This document shows positions 1 through 9,219 of a stretch of DNA of 64,000 bases, in pieces. Position 1 is the stretch's first letter. Each line of letters starts with the position of its first letter. Made by a program: the position numbers and the translations under genes. Below the pieces are notes generated by a model that was not told where the DNA came from, searched no databases, and saw only the letters and a program-made list of their open reading frames with translations. This DNA comes from Actinomycetota bacterium. GTDB lineage: Bacteria > Actinomycetota > CADDZG01 > JAHWKV01 > JAOPZY01. The stretch is from assembly GCA_035765775.1 (NCBI GenBank), contig DASTWV010000032.1, positions 39,224-103,223 of the forward strand, in the 5' to 3' direction.

Positions 1-52
1 TGCCGAACAGCCGAGCGGGGGTTGAGGGTCCACAGTTAAAGGCAGATCCTGC

Positions 53-58
53 TACACT
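53..58 (+). promoter_or_regulatory. Candidate -10 element of a leaderless transcript
   Basis: TACACT is followed by exactly six bases and then the ATG at 65, so transcription would start at or next to the start codon. No Shine-Dalgarno sequence lies between. No good -35 is visible. The same arrangement recurs at valS and at the cobB region, which strengthens it. Confidence 0.45.
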
Positions 59-64
59 TATCCG

Positions 65-289
65 ATGCGTCAGGCGGTGCGGCCCGGCTTCCTCGCGGCT
101 TTGGCCGGCGCCCTGCTCACCTTGGCCCTCGTGATCCTCCTCCGGGGCAACACGCAGGTCATGGACATGCTCGATCGCGGCTCAGGAGGCCCCGGCGCTC
201 CGATCGTGCAGACCACACCGCCGCCCCCACTGTTCCCACCCATCGTGCTGGAGACGGCGACCCCTACCCCGGTCGCGAGGTTCCCTTGA
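65..289 (+). CDS. Small single-pass membrane protein, unknown function
   Basis: This is a 74-residue protein that I do not recognise. Residues 9-26 form one hydrophobic segment (FLAALAGALLTLALVILL) preceded by two arginines. The rest is a short Gly/Pro-rich tail with a run of prolines near residue 52, expected outside the membrane. The start is supported by the -10 element six bases upstream, which would give a leaderless mRNA. The gene faces the rpmA operon tail-to-tail, and obgE, which often follows rpmA, is absent. It could be a wall-associated accessory protein; nothing in the sequence proves this. Confidence 0.5.
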   Translation: MRQAVRPGFLAALAGALLTLALVILLRGNTQVMDMLDRGSGGPGAPIVQTTPPPPLFPPIVLETATPTPVARFP

Positions 290-310
290 AGGGCATGACT
301 CTGGAGGGCA

Positions 311-334
311 CGACTCGTCCGTGACCACGAGTCG
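311..334. terminator. Hairpin between convergent genes
   Basis: A perfect 8-bp inverted repeat (CGACTCGT / ACGAGTCG) with an 8-base loop sits between the small membrane protein gene and the end of rpmA. No T-run follows on either strand, so an intrinsic terminator is possible but weak. Confidence 0.3.
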
Positions 335-477
335 CATGATCGGCGATGTTCCAACGAGCCAGGGAGGACTCGGGCAACCGTCCCTTCGCTCGGATCCATA
401 CCGCGGGGGCAATCGTGGCGCGCGAATGGTACGCACCCAGCTTGTGTCCGCCCCAAACAGCGGCCGGCGTGGAGGGG

Positions 478-726
478 CTACGCGTCGATGCTCACGAAGC
501 GCCGGCCCCGGCGCTCGTGGTACCGCACCTTGCCCTGCTGCATGGCGAACAGCGTGTCGTCGCCGCCCCGGCCGACGCCGAGGCCCGGGTGGATGGGTGT
601 GCCCCGCTGGCGGACCAGGATGGCCCCGCTCAGTACCGACTGCCCACCGAACACCTTCACACCCAGGCGTTGCGCCTGCGAGTCGCGCCCGTTTCGGGAG
701 GACGCCGCCCCTTTCTTGTGTGCCAT
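478..726 (-). CDS. rpmA: 50S ribosomal protein L27
   Basis: The 82-residue product has the bL27 N-terminus [16 protein letters not shown] and the conserved core [12 protein letters not shown] and [11 protein letters not shown]27 sits at the peptidyl-transferase centre of the large ribosomal subunit and its N-terminal tail reaches the P-site tRNA. The reading frame stays open further upstream, but I chose the ATG at 726 because it gives the family N-terminus without the cleavable extension found in Firmicutes and has an AGGAG four bases in front. It follows rplU by 25 bases in the same operon. obgE, its usual downstream neighbour, is not here. Confidence 0.95.
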   Translation of the reverse strand: MAHKKGAASSRNGRDSQAQRLGVKVFGGQSVLSGAILVRQRGTPIHPGLGVGRGGDDTLFAMQQGKVRYHERRGRRFVSIDA

Positions 727-751
727 GTCGCTCCTAGGGTAGCAGGGGGCC

Positions 752-1099
752 TCAGCCCTCAGCCGACTCCGCCGCGGGCGCCGCCGATGGCCCCACGCCA
801 CCGATCGAGAGGATCTCGACCAGGGAGTAAAGCTGGCGGTGGCCCGTCTTTGCCGCGTAGCCGGTCTTGTTGCGGTACTTGAACACGGTGATCTTGTCGC
901 CCTTGGCTTCGCCCATCAGCTTGGCCGCCACCGGGTACCCGGCCGCCTCCTTGCCGTGCACCGTGGTGCCTTCCTCGGTGGAGACGAGGAGGGGGGTGAA
1001 GCTGACCTCGGTGTCCTTGGTGCCGAGGTGCTCCACCTCGATCACATCGCCCGCCTGCACCCGGTACTGCTTGCCTCCGGTTTTGATCACCGCATACAT
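752..1099 (-). CDS. rplU: 50S ribosomal protein L21
   Basis: The 115-residue product starts [14 protein letters not shown], the standard bL21 start, and contains the signature [21 protein letters not shown] near the C-terminus (given here in part: [15 protein letters not shown]). L21 binds 23S rRNA in the large subunit. A longer in-frame start exists at 1144 but adds 15 residues unlike the family, so I placed the start at 1099. An alanine/serine-rich tail of about 16 residues extends past the conserved domain. It lies between rne and rpmA, the common actinobacterial order. Confidence 0.95.
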   Translation of the reverse strand: MYAVIKTGGKQYRVQAGDVIEVEHLGTKDTEVSFTPLLVSTEEGTTVHGKEAAGYPVAAKLMGEAKGDKITVFKYRNKTGYAAKTGHRQLYSLVEILSIGGVGPSAAPAAESAEG

Positions 1100-1183
1100 C
1101 GTTGCCGCCTTCCCGGTCCGCGCCACGTCCACGTCTGAGGACATGGAAGCCGCATGATACAGCGGAACTCCGCTACTCCCGTT

Positions 1184-4100
1184 CTACTCCCGGCTCGCTT
1201 CCACCGGGGCGCCATCTTCGACCTCCATCAGCAGGATCCCCCGCCCCCCGCACTTGTCGCACGGCTCGGAGAAGGCTTCCAGAAGGCCCTCGGAGATGCG
1301 CTTGCGGGTCATTTGCACCAGGCCCAGCTCGGAGACATCGAAGACCTGGGTACGGGTCTTGTCGCGGGCGAGGGCAGCTTTGAACTCCCGCACCAGCTCC
1401 TCCCGGTGGCGGATCTGCAGCATGTCGATGAAGTCCACGACGATGATGCCCCCGATGTCCCGCAGGCGCAGCTGCTTGGCCACCTCGACTGCTGCCTCGA
1501 GGTTGGTCTTCAGGACGGTGTCCTCCAGGGTGGACCGGCCAACGTACCGCCCGGTATTGACATCGATCACCGTCAGGGCCTCGGTCCGGTCGATCACGAG
1601 GTGGCCCCCGGACGGGAGGCTGACCTTGCGGTCGAGGCCCCGGCGCAGCTGCTCGTACACGTTGTAGGTGCGGAACAGCGGGGTGGTGGCCTCGTAGAGC
1701 TCCAGGCGCTCCAGCAGCGCCGGTGTCACATCGGCCACGTAGGTGCGGATCTGATCGAAGACTTCCGGGTTGTCGGTGACCACCCGCTCGACGTCCTCGG
1801 TCAGCAGGTCCCGAATCACCCGTAGAGCCATCTCGGGCTCGGCGTGGATCAGGGCGGGGGGTTGGGCTTGCTTCGCCCGGGCCGAGATTTCCTCCCAGGT
1901 AACGACCAGCCGCTGGATATCAACCTCCAGGTCGCTTTCGGTCGCCCCCCGGGCGGCGGTCCGGACGATGAGCCCGTACCCCTCCGGCCGCAGCCGCTGG
2001 GCGATCTCACGCAGCCGGGTCCGCTCCTCGTCGCCCAGGCGGCGGCTGACCCCGAGGGAGTCCTCCTCCGGCACCAGCACGACGTACCGCCCGGCGAGGG
2101 AGATCTCGGAGGTGAGCCGGGCCCCCTTGGAGCCGATGGGGTCCTTGGTGACCTGGGCCAGGATCGGCTGGCCGGACTTCAGCACCTTCTCGATGCGCCG
2201 CCCGATCCCCTCGACGTCCTCGTCGAAGGAGACCTCGCCCACGTAGATGACCGCGTTGCGTTCCTCGCCGATGTTGATGAACGCCGCCTCCATGCCGGGC
2301 AGCACGTTCTGCACCCGCCCCAGGTAGACATTGCCCACGATGGACTGATCCTCCTGGCCGGCCACGTACAGTTCGACCAGTTCCGACTCCTCGAGCACAG
2401 CCATCTGGGTGCGGTGAGGGCGGACCGTGATGAGCATGGTTCGGGGCCGTGTCGCGGGAATGGGCTGGCGCTCGGCGCGGCCCCGGCGGGTACGGCGGCG
2501 CCTGCGATCGGTGCCGTCGCCGGTGGGCTCGGTGCCGTCGCCGGGGACGACATCGGCTGAGGGGACGACTACCAATTCGGGCGCATCGACTGCGGCCGCC
2601 GCGTCGGTTTCGCCTGCGGCGGCACCGTTCGACTTGCGTTTGCGGCGGCGCCGGGTGCTGGGGGCTCGGACCGCTTCCTCGCCCTCAACGGCTGGCGCGG
2701 GGACCGACAGCTCTTCGGCCTCCCTGGACTCGGCGGTGCCGGCGCCGGAAGCGCTCCCCCGCCGGCGCCGGCGACGCCTGCCCGCGGGAGCGGGCGGAGT
2801 GGGTTCCTCGGACTCGTCGGTCGCCGTGGACTCGGCCCGCGCGGGCCGAACAGCGGGCGGCGAGGCGGCCGGCTCCTCCTCGGATGCGCCCCCCTCGGCA
2901 GCCGCCCGGGCCACCGCAGCCGCTTTGCGCCGCCTCCGGCGGCGGGCGGAAGGCGAGAGCGGGGTCTCAGCCCCATCAGTCGGCCCGGAGGCGGCGGGAG
3001 TCGGTCCAGCATCGCCCGCAGGTGCGGGTGCGGCGGCCTCTTCACCAGCGGCTCCGCCCCCCGATCCCCGGCGCCGGCGGCGCGGTCGGGCGGCCGGGGC
3101 GGCCGGTGCCTGCTCGTCGGGCACTGCCTCCACGGCGACTGCAGGTGCAGCCTCGGCTGGCGCCTCGTCGGCGTCGCCTGGCGTAGAACCCGCCCCTCCC
3201 CCGGATCCCCGGCGCCGGCGGCGCTTCCGCCGGGGCCTGGCCTCGCCGGGTGTGCCGGCCTCGCCCTCTTCCGAGGGCGCCGCCTCCGCCTCCGCAGCCG
3301 GCGCCTCGACTGCAGTTGATGCCGCTACAGGAGATCCAGGGGTGGGCGTGCGCCGCCGTCGGGGGGGTCGAGCCCCGGCGCTGGGAGCCTCGCCGGTGGG
3401 TTCCTCGGCGCTGGGAGCCTCGGCCGGAGCGGTCGGAGGGGCCGGCGACGACTCGGGGCCGGCCACCGGCGGCGTCCTGGGTTTACGGGGCCTGCGGGTT
3501 GGGGGCCTCGGGGCTTCGTCCGTGGTTTCGGGGACACTGGCGGCAGCCCCCGCCGCCGTAGCCGGAGCCCGGACCTCCGGGGCAGCCGGTGCGGCGACCG
3601 GTGCGGGTGGCTCTCCAGCAGAGGGCGGCTCTCCAGCAGAGGACCCCGCGGGCCGCGCCGAGGGTGCCCTCTTCCTCCTCGGGGCGGGCCGTGCCGGCGT
3701 CTCGGCCTCGGCCGGCGGCGCAGGCGGTGCCGGAAGTGGAGGTGAAGCCACAGGCGCGGCCTCTTCGGCAGCCGATACCTTCGGCTTCCGGGTCCGCACC
3801 CGCTTGGGCGCCTCTGCCGGCACGTCCCCCGACACGGGAGTCGGCACAGAAGTCGGCACAGGGCTTGGCGCAGGGCTCGGCTCGGGGCTTGTCGTTTTCA
3901 CGCTCGGCGCTGCAGCGGTCGTGGCGGCCGGCGCACGGCGCGGCCGTGCCGGCCTCGCCGGAGCGGCGGTTTCTGGGGCCGCCTCCTCCGCCACCTCCGC
4001 CGCCGGGGTACCCGCGCCTCGACGGGTCCGCGAACGCTTCACCGGGGCCGGCTTCTCGGGGAGAGGCGCCCAACCCGCAGGCGCTCCGCCCGGAGGTGCT

Positions 4101-4384
4101 CCACCCCCAGGCGGCGGGCGCTCGGGCGGAGCCGATCCAGCCGGTCCGGCGGCGGACTCGGCCCCAAGTTTGGCCACCCGTGGCGCCGCCGGTGCGCGCG
4201 GTGCCCGTGGTGCGCGCTTGGGTTTGCTGCCGGCCGGCTCTCCCTCCGCGGGACCCTCCGCGGGACCCTCCACCGGCGTTGCTACTGCTTGCTGCTCGGC
4301 GCCCGCAGGAGCGGTTGCCTTCCGCTTCCTCGCCTTCGGCGCGGGGGCTTCCCCGTCCGGGCGAGGGGTACCCTCGTCAGCCAC
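1184..4384 (-). CDS. rne: Ribonuclease E/G with very long basic low-complexity N-terminal half
   Basis: The 1066-residue protein has its catalytic part only after residue about 650. There the S1-like RNA-binding domain (GNVYLGRVQNVLPGMEAAFI) is followed by the DNase I-like fold with metal-binding aspartates in VIDVNTGR and VVDFIDM, and the Zn-link CDKCGGRG near the end. It cleaves single-stranded A/U-rich RNA in rRNA, tRNA and mRNA processing. Residues 1-649 are Ala/Pro-rich with at least six Arg clusters such as RRKRRRRRGSGGG, probably disordered RNA-binding patches. Actinobacterial RNase E proteins do carry N-terminal extensions, but this one is about 60 percent of the protein. The GTG start has a strong GAGGAGG five bases upstream. 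rplU follows after 84 bases. Confidence 0.93.
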   Translation of the reverse strand: MADEGTPRPDGEAPAPKARKRKATAPAGAEQQAVATPVEGPAEGPAEGEPAGSKPKRAPRAPRAPAAPRVAKLGAESAAGPAGSAPPERPPPGGGAPPGGAPAGWAPLPEKPAPVKRSRTRRGAGTPAAEVAEEAAPETAAPARPARPRRAPAATTAAAPSVKTTSPEPSPAPSPVPTSVPTPVSGDVPAEAPKRVRTRKPKVSAAEEAAPVASPPLPAPPAPPAEAETPARPAPRRKRAPSARPAGSSAGEPPSAGEPPAPVAAPAAPEVRAPATAAGAAASVPETTDEAPRPPTRRPRKPRTPPVAGPESSPAPPTAPAEAPSAEEPTGEAPSAGARPPRRRRTPTPGSPVAASTAVEAPAAEAEAAPSEEGEAGTPGEARPRRKRRRRRGSGGGAGSTPGDADEAPAEAAPAVAVEAVPDEQAPAAPAARPRRRRRGSGGGAAGEEAAAPAPAGDAGPTPAASGPTDGAETPLSPSARRRRRRKAAAVARAAAEGGASEEEPAASPPAVRPARAESTATDESEEPTPPAPAGRRRRRRRGSASGAGTAESREAEELSVPAPAVEGEEAVRAPSTRRRRKRKSNGAAAGETDAAAAVDAPELVVVPSADVVPGDGTEPTGDGTDRRRRRTRRGRAERQPIPATRPRTMLITVRPHRTQMAVLEESELVELYVAGQEDQSIVGNVYLGRVQNVLPGMEAAFINIGEERNAVIYVGEVSFDEDVEGIGRRIEKVLKSGQPILAQVTKDPIGSKGARLTSEISLAGRYVVLVPEEDSLGVSRRLGDEERTRLREIAQRLRPEGYGLIVRTAARGATESDLEVDIQRLVVTWEEISARAKQAQPPALIHAEPEMALRVIRDLLTEDVERVVTDNPEVFDQIRTYVADVTPALLERLELYEATTPLFRTYNVYEQLRRGLDRKVSLPSGGHLVIDRTEALTVIDVNTGRYVGRSTLEDTVLKTNLEAAVEVAKQLRLRDIGGIIVVDFIDMLQIRHREELVREFKAALARDKTRTQVFDVSELGLVQMTRKRISEGLLEAFSEPCDKCGGRGILLMEVEDGAPVEASRE

Positions 4385-4624
4385 ACAAACCTCCTCAAAA
4401 TCTTCCGGCTGCGGAGCCCGTGGCGTACTCCGGAGCCTCGTGGGGCCGCCCTACCAACCGCCGGGCTCGGCCGCGGCACCTGGGTTACGCAGGGGCACTC
4501 GGTCGGCGCGTCAGCGTCGGAGGGCAGCGGGACCACCCGGGCCAGCGCGCGAGCGCCTCCCCGGAAGGTTGTACCGAATACTCCCATGCGCCGGGGAATC
4601 CGGCAACGACTGGCGCCGAGCCGG

Positions 4625-5833
4625 CTACACGAACCGTCGCATGTGGATGTTCATCAAGATACCCACCGCGCAGAAAGACGTCAGCAGCGACGAGCCCCCG
4701 TACGAGATGAACGGCAGCGGGATGCCCACGATCGGCACGATCCCGATCGTCATGCCCACGTTGATGAAGAGCTGGAAGGCGAGCATCGCCGCCACCCCCA
4801 TGGCCAGGCGGGTGCCGAACTGGTCCCGGGCTAACACAGCGATCCGGAGTGCCCGCCAGATCAGGAACGCCAGGAGCCCGATGACCAGCAGGGAGCCGAG
4901 GAACCCGGTCTCCTCGCCGATCACGGTGAAGATGAAGTCGGTCTGGTTCTCCGGGACGTAGTCCAGGTTGGTCTGCGTCCCCTTCAGGAGACCCTTGCCG
5001 GTCAGGCCCCCGGAGGACACGGCGATCTTCGACTGCCCCAGGTTGTAGGCCGCCGAACATCCGGAGGCGTTGGGTTGGGTCTGACACGCGGCCGCCGACT
5101 TCTGGTTGAGGAACCCGGTGATGCGGGCGAGCTGGTACTGATGGATGAAGCCAAAGTGCAGGGCGAGGAAGATCACCACCGCCCCGCCCGCGGCCAGGAC
5201 CCCCAGCCAGCGCAACCGCGCCCCCGCCACCACGATGATCGTCACCGAGACGAACAGCAGCACCAGCACGGTGCCGAGGTCGGGCTGCAGGTACACCAGC
5301 GCGGCGGGGATCGCAGCCAGGGCCACGGCGATCAGCACCTTCGGGCCGCCGTCGTCCGTGCCCCGCTCGGCCCAGAGGGCGGCCAGGGCCACGATGAGCA
5401 CCAGCTTCATGAGCTCCGAGGGCTGGATCTGCAGGATGCCGACCGTGATCCAGCGCTGCGCACCCAGCTGGCGCTGCCCGATCGGCGTGAGCACCAGCAG
5501 CAGCCCCGCCAGCCCGCCGAGGTAGGCCAGCGGCGCCAGCGTCCGGAGCTGGCGGTAGTCGAACATGACCGCGATCAGCAGGATGATCAGCGCCAGCGCC
5601 ACATACGTGAGCTGGCGCTTCAGGTAGTAGTTGGGATCGGTCCCGACCGCCAGCAGGTGCGGCCGGGTGGCCGAGTACACCGCGACACACCCGATCACCG
5701 CCAGGGCCATGGCCGCCGCCAGCAAGGAGAGATCGACGTGGCGCACCGGGTGCTTGGCCGACAGCGGCCCGGCCATGACCCGTTGCCTGCCAAAGGTGCC
5801 CGTCCGGCCGAGGTAGGTCCCCTGCCCCGCCAT
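4625..5833 (-). CDS. rodA: Rod-shape peptidoglycan glycosyltransferase RodA (SEDS family)
   Basis: This 402-residue integral membrane protein polymerises lipid II during side-wall growth. It shows the SEDS motifs QPSELMKLVLI, QPDLGT, GLTGKGLLKGTQT and YVPENQTDFIF, the last containing the catalytic aspartate, and a C-terminal PFISYGGSS. The large extracellular loop carries an unusual pair of cysteines (C250 and C259, CQTQPNASGC) where relatives have a short acidic stretch; a disulfide is possible. It is the last gene of the mreBCD-rodA block. The class B PBP partner gene (mrdA), usually between mreD and rodA, is absent; only 98 bases separate them. Confidence 0.93.
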   Translation of the reverse strand: MAGQGTYLGRTGTFGRQRVMAGPLSAKHPVRHVDLSLLAAAMALAVIGCVAVYSATRPHLLAVGTDPNYYLKRQLTYVALALIILLIAVMFDYRQLRTLAPLAYLGGLAGLLLVLTPIGQRQLGAQRWITVGILQIQPSELMKLVLIVALAALWAERGTDDGGPKVLIAVALAAIPAALVYLQPDLGTVLVLLFVSVTIIVVAGARLRWLGVLAAGGAVVIFLALHFGFIHQYQLARITGFLNQKSAAACQTQPNASGCSAAYNLGQSKIAVSSGGLTGKGLLKGTQTNLDYVPENQTDFIFTVIGEETGFLGSLLVIGLLAFLIWRALRIAVLARDQFGTRLAMGVAAMLAFQLFINVGMTIGIVPIVGIPLPFISYGGSSLLTSFCAVGILMNIHMRRFV

Positions 5834-5931
5834 CAGCCGTCCCCCCGCGCGTGGCCCGCCGGCCCGGAACCAGTCACGGCCATCAGGCTACCCGAGGACC
5901 CCGCGCATGTGCCCGCAGCCAGTCGGCCCAT

Positions 5932-6453
5932 TTACGCCCGGCCCGCGCGCCCGGGGAAGACGGCCTCGCCGTACGGGTCGGCCGACAACCGCCGGACGAT
6001 CGGGTAGATGAGCGGCGCCAGCAGGGTGTTGTACAGCCCGGTGAGCACGATCACCTGCACCAGGCGGGATCCGGGCTCGGCGGGAACGCCCAGCAGCAGC
6101 GACAGCCCGATGTAGAAGCTTTCGCCCACCAGGGAACCCGCCGCCACCCCCACCAGGGGGACGGCCACACTGGACGAGCGCACGTAGGGCCGGATGGCAC
6201 CCACCGCGTAGCCCACAGACAGGTAGGCCAGTGCCGAGAGCCCGGTGGGGGCGTTCAGCATGAAGTCGCGCAGCAGGCCGCCGCCGAAGCCGGCGAAGGC
6301 CCCGGGTGACGGACCGGTGGACAGGCCGATGCAGATGGTTACCACCAGGATGAGGTCCGGCGACACGCCGAAGATCACCAGGTGATGCCCCACCGTGGTC
6401 TGCAGCACCACGGCGACCAGCATGAGCGTCGCCACACCGACGACCCGACGCAC
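5932..6453 (-). CDS. mreD: Rod shape-determining protein MreD
   Basis: A 173-residue, mostly hydrophobic protein with about five membrane segments and the MreD-like N-terminus leading to VSPDLILVVTICIGL. MreD is a membrane partner of MreC and RodA in the elongation machinery. The start is a GTG at 6453, fourteen bases after the mreC stop, so the two are probably translated from one message. The basic C-terminus ends in PGRAGRA. Confidence 0.88.
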   Translation of the reverse strand: MRRVVGVATLMLVAVVLQTTVGHHLVIFGVSPDLILVVTICIGLSTGPSPGAFAGFGGGLLRDFMLNAPTGLSALAYLSVGYAVGAIRPYVRSSSVAVPLVGVAAGSLVGESFYIGLSLLLGVPAEPGSRLVQVIVLTGLYNTLLAPLIYPIVRRLSADPYGEAVFPGRAGRA

Positions 6454-6467
6454 CGTCCCGCCCCGGC

Positions 6468-7316
6468 CTAGGTCCCGGGCAACGGGACCGGCTTGGTGCC
6501 CAGGAGGATCAGCACGAGCTGGAGCCGGTTGAAGTCAACGTAGGGCTGCACCGACGCCCGCAGGCTGAGGCCGTCGGTGGTCGGGTTGACGTGGAGGACC
6601 CGGCCCACCGGGATCCCGGGCGGGAAGACGCCCCCGTTGTAGCCCGACGTGATTACCTCCGCACCGGTGGCCACCGTCTCGGTCACCGCCAGCAGGCCCA
6701 GGCTGAGCGCCGCGTTCCCGCCCCCGGTCACCACCCCGGTGTCGCCGGTGGTGGTCAGCCGCCCGCCGACGCTGCTCGTCGGGTCGAGGATGAGCAGAAC
6801 CTTCGACCAGGTGCCCCCGACGTCGGTGACGCGGCCCACCAGCCCGTTCTCGGCCACCACCGACATGCCCACCGCGACCCCGGCGTTGGTGCCCTTGTCC
6901 AGGAACACGCTCCATTCCTGGTTCGAGGGGCCACCGGCGATCACCTCCGCGCCCAAGGTCGGCCCGCTGATCCAGGTCTGCTCCTGCAACAGCCCGAGGG
7001 CGTCCTTCAGTTGCTGCTGGATGGCGGGGTATTGGTTGAGCTGGTGCTTGAGCGAGGCGACCTCCTTGCGCAGCTTGGTGTTCTGGCTCTCCGCCGAGGG
7101 CAGCCGGCCGATGGCGTCGAAGAACCCGCCCACGGGCGAGAGCACGCGGGTGACGCCCTTCTGCAGGGGAGAGATGAGAGTGAGCGCCGCCTGCTGCACC
7201 TTGTGCAGGGGGCCGGTGCTGCCCGACCGGTACCCGATGGTGATCAGCGTGACGCTGGCCGCCAGCAAGGCGGCGAGGACCACCCGCGACTTGGACCTGC
7301 GGTATGTCACTCTCAC
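6468..7316 (-). CDS. mreC: Rod shape-determining protein MreC
   Basis: A 282-residue bitopic protein: one N-terminal membrane helix (about residues 11-28), a coiled-coil stretch (about 75-105, KLRKEVASLKHQLNQ) and a periplasmic beta domain with WSVFLDKGTNAGVAVGM and ENGLVGRV, typical of MreC. It links the cytoplasmic MreB filament with the extracellular wall synthases. It sits between mreB and mreD on the same strand. The 120-base gap to mreB holds GC-rich short repeats (GCCCGGCGT in tandem) but no evident terminator. Confidence 0.92.
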   Translation of the reverse strand: MRVTYRRSKSRVVLAALLAASVTLITIGYRSGSTGPLHKVQQAALTLISPLQKGVTRVLSPVGGFFDAIGRLPSAESQNTKLRKEVASLKHQLNQYPAIQQQLKDALGLLQEQTWISGPTLGAEVIAGGPSNQEWSVFLDKGTNAGVAVGMSVVAENGLVGRVTDVGGTWSKVLLILDPTSSVGGRLTTTGDTGVVTGGGNAALSLGLLAVTETVATGAEVITSGYNGGVFPPGIPVGRVLHVNPTTDGLSLRASVQPYVDFNRLQLVLILLGTKPVPLPGT

Positions 7317-7436
7317 GTCGTCCTCCCGGCCGAGATTGTACGGCCGTGCCTCGGTGCGCCCGGCGTGCCCGGCGTGCCCGGCGCGAGCTCGACGCCCTGA
7401 GCTCGCGGTGCGGCCCGCGCTGCGGCCCGGGGGTCG

Positions 7437-8474
7437 TTAGTGGCGGCTGGAGGCGATCAGCATGGGCTTCAACGCCTCGAACTCCTCCAGGCACTTGCCC
7501 GATCCCACCGCCACGCATGACAGCGGGTTCTCCGTCAGGTGCACTGGCATGCCGGTCTCGTGCTTCAGCCGCTCGTCCAGGCCCTTGAGCAGGGCTCCCC
7601 CGCCCGTGAGCACGATGCCCTTGTCCATGATGTCGGCGGCCAGCTCGGGGGGCGTCCGGTCCAGGGTCGACTTGCAGGCGTCCACGATGGCGTTCACCGG
7701 CTCCTCGATGGCCCGGCGGATCTCCTCCGACGACACGATGATCGTCTTGGGCAGGCCGGTCACCAGATCCCGCCCCCGGATCTCGGCATTGGGCTCCTCG
7801 GGCAGCGGGAACGCCGAGCCGATTGCCATCTTGATCTCCTCGGCGGTGCGCTCGCCGAGGGCGAGGGAGTACTCCTTCTTGATGTAGGCGATGATCGCCT
7901 CGTCGAGCTCGTCGCCGCCGATGCGGATCGACAGCGCGGTCACGATGCCGCCCAGCGAGATCACCGCCACCTCGGTGGTGCCGCCCCCGATGTCGACCAC
8001 CATGTTCCCGGCGGGCTCGTGCACCGGTAGGCCGGCGCCAATGGCGGCGGCCATGGGCTCCTCGATGATGTACGCCGCCCGGGCGCCGGCGGCGATGGCC
8101 GCCTCCTCCACCGCCCGCTGCTCGACGCCGGTGATGCCCGAGGGGACGCACACCACCACCCGGGGCTTGGCCAGCACCCGGCGGCGGTGCACCTTCTGGA
8201 TGAAGTAGCGCAGCATCTTCTCGGTGACGTCGAAGTCGGCGATGACGCCGTCCTTCAGGGGCCGGATTGCCAGGATGTGGCCCGGGGTGCGGCCAATCAT
8301 CCGCTTGGCCTCCGCCCCCACCGCCAGGATGGCGCCGGTCTTGGTGTTGATCGCCACCACCGACGGCTCGTTCAGCACCGTCCCGCGCCCGCGCACGTAC
8401 ACCAGGGTGTTGGCCGTGCCGAGGTCCACGGCCATGTCCCGGCCCATGAACTGGAAGGCTTTATCGAGTCGCAT
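7437..8474 (-). CDS. mreB: Rod shape-determining actin homologue MreB
   Basis: The 345-residue product has the actin-fold phosphate loops DLGTANT and [14 protein letters not shown] and the adenosine motif [15 protein letters not shown]. It forms membrane-bound ATP-dependent filaments that orient wall synthesis. The frame is open 96 bases further upstream, but the ATG at 8474 has GGGAG five bases in front and gives the family length. It is the first gene of the shape block. Upstream lies a noncoding segment with two copies of a 42-bp palindromic repeat. Confidence 0.95.
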   Translation of the reverse strand: MRLDKAFQFMGRDMAVDLGTANTLVYVRGRGTVLNEPSVVAINTKTGAILAVGAEAKRMIGRTPGHILAIRPLKDGVIADFDVTEKMLRYFIQKVHRRRVLAKPRVVVCVPSGITGVEQRAVEEAAIAAGARAAYIIEEPMAAAIGAGLPVHEPAGNMVVDIGGGTTEVAVISLGGIVTALSIRIGGDELDEAIIAYIKKEYSLALGERTAEEIKMAIGSAFPLPEEPNAEIRGRDLVTGLPKTIIVSSEEIRRAIEEPVNAIVDACKSTLDRTPPELAADIMDKGIVLTGGGALLKGLDERLKHETGMPVHLTENPLSCVAVGSGKCLEEFEALKPMLIASSRH

Positions 8475-8631
8475 GCGGTCTCCCTCGACGAGGGGCTCGG
8501 GTGGGCGGCGGCCCCGGGATACAAGGGTGACAGGTAAACGCGGGAACGCTACCCTACGCCAGTTGGGCAAAACTCGCGGCCGGGCAAAGCCCGGCTGTGA
8601 CTTCTCGGCCGCCTGCCATGCCCCATTTTCC

Positions 8632-8673
8632 GTGAGTGTTCCGGGGTGCTATGCGGGATTGAGCACTCACAGA
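8632..8673. repeat. 42-bp palindromic repeat, copy 1
   Basis: The unit begins GTGAGTGTTC and ends GAGCACTCACAGA, so its ends are inverted repeats (9 of 10 pairs). It differs from copy 2 at three of 42 positions. Copies start 81 bases apart. I see no transposase nearby and no further copy in the window. Confidence 0.75.
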
Positions 8674-8712
8674 ATCCCGCAAGCTGGCGCCTCAGTGGCT
8701 CTCCGACTGTCT

Positions 8713-8754
8713 GTGAGTGTTCAGGGGTGCTATACGGGACTGAGCACTCACAGA
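8713..8754. repeat. 42-bp palindromic repeat, copy 2
   Basis: Same unit as copy 1, in the same orientation, with GTGAGTGTTC and GAGCACTCAC termini. The three differences from copy 1 lie in the loop region, not in the stems, which suggests that the stem is what is conserved. Confidence 0.75.
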
Positions 8755-8795
8755 AACCAGCCGGGCAGCCGCACCGCGACCGCGCTCCTCCAGCC

Positions 8796-9200
8796 CTAGA
8801 GACCCGGGAAGAACAGGCCCAGCTCCCGGGTGGCCGACGCCGGCGAGTCGGACCCGTGGACGATGTTGGAGTCAATGACCAGGCCGTAGTCGCCCCGGAT
8901 GGTGCCCGGCGCCGCCTCGGCCGGGTTGGTGGCCCCCATCAGGGTGCGCACCACGCCCTGCGCGCCCGGCCCCTCGAGCGCCATCGCCACGATCGGCCCC
9001 GAGGTGATGAAGGCCACCAGGTTGTCGTAGAACGGCTTGCCCATGTGCTCGGCGTAGAGCTGGCTGGCGAGGCCCTCGTCGGCCTGCATCAGGTGCAGCG
9101 CAACGAGTGTCAGGCCCTTGCGCTCCACCCGGGCGACGATGTCGCCCACCAGTCCCCGACGGACGCCGTCGGGCTTCACGAGCATGAGGGTGCGGTCCAC
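8796..9200 (-). CDS. ndk: Nucleoside diphosphate kinase
   Basis: The 134-residue enzyme starts [16 protein letters not shown] and carries the active-site histidine in NIVHGSDS (H115), the residue that is transiently phosphorylated while moving the gamma phosphate from ATP to other nucleoside diphosphates. Length and motifs match the family fully. It follows folC by 19 bases in the valS-folC-ndk group, the same order as in mycobacteria. Confidence 0.97.
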   Translation of the reverse strand: MDRTLMLVKPDGVRRGLVGDIVARVERKGLTLVALHLMQADEGLASQLYAEHMGKPFYDNLVAFITSGPIVAMALEGPGAQGVVRTLMGATNPAEAAPGTIRGDYGLVIDSNIVHGSDSPASATRELGLFFPGL

Positions 9201-9219
9201 GGGCGGGGACTATAGCGGA

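Larger units (their letters stand above)
8475..8795. other. Noncoding interval between ndk and mreB
   Basis: No gene is supported here. The interval should hold the mreB promoter on the minus strand, but I see no clear -35/-10 pair. Its main content is the pair of 42-bp palindromic repeats listed separately. Confidence 0.5.

Noticed and set aside
2427..4961. Long plus-strand open frame of 844 codons opposite rne
   Set aside because: It is antisense to the GC-rich low-complexity part of rne; the lack of stops follows from codon bias and the product resembles no protein.
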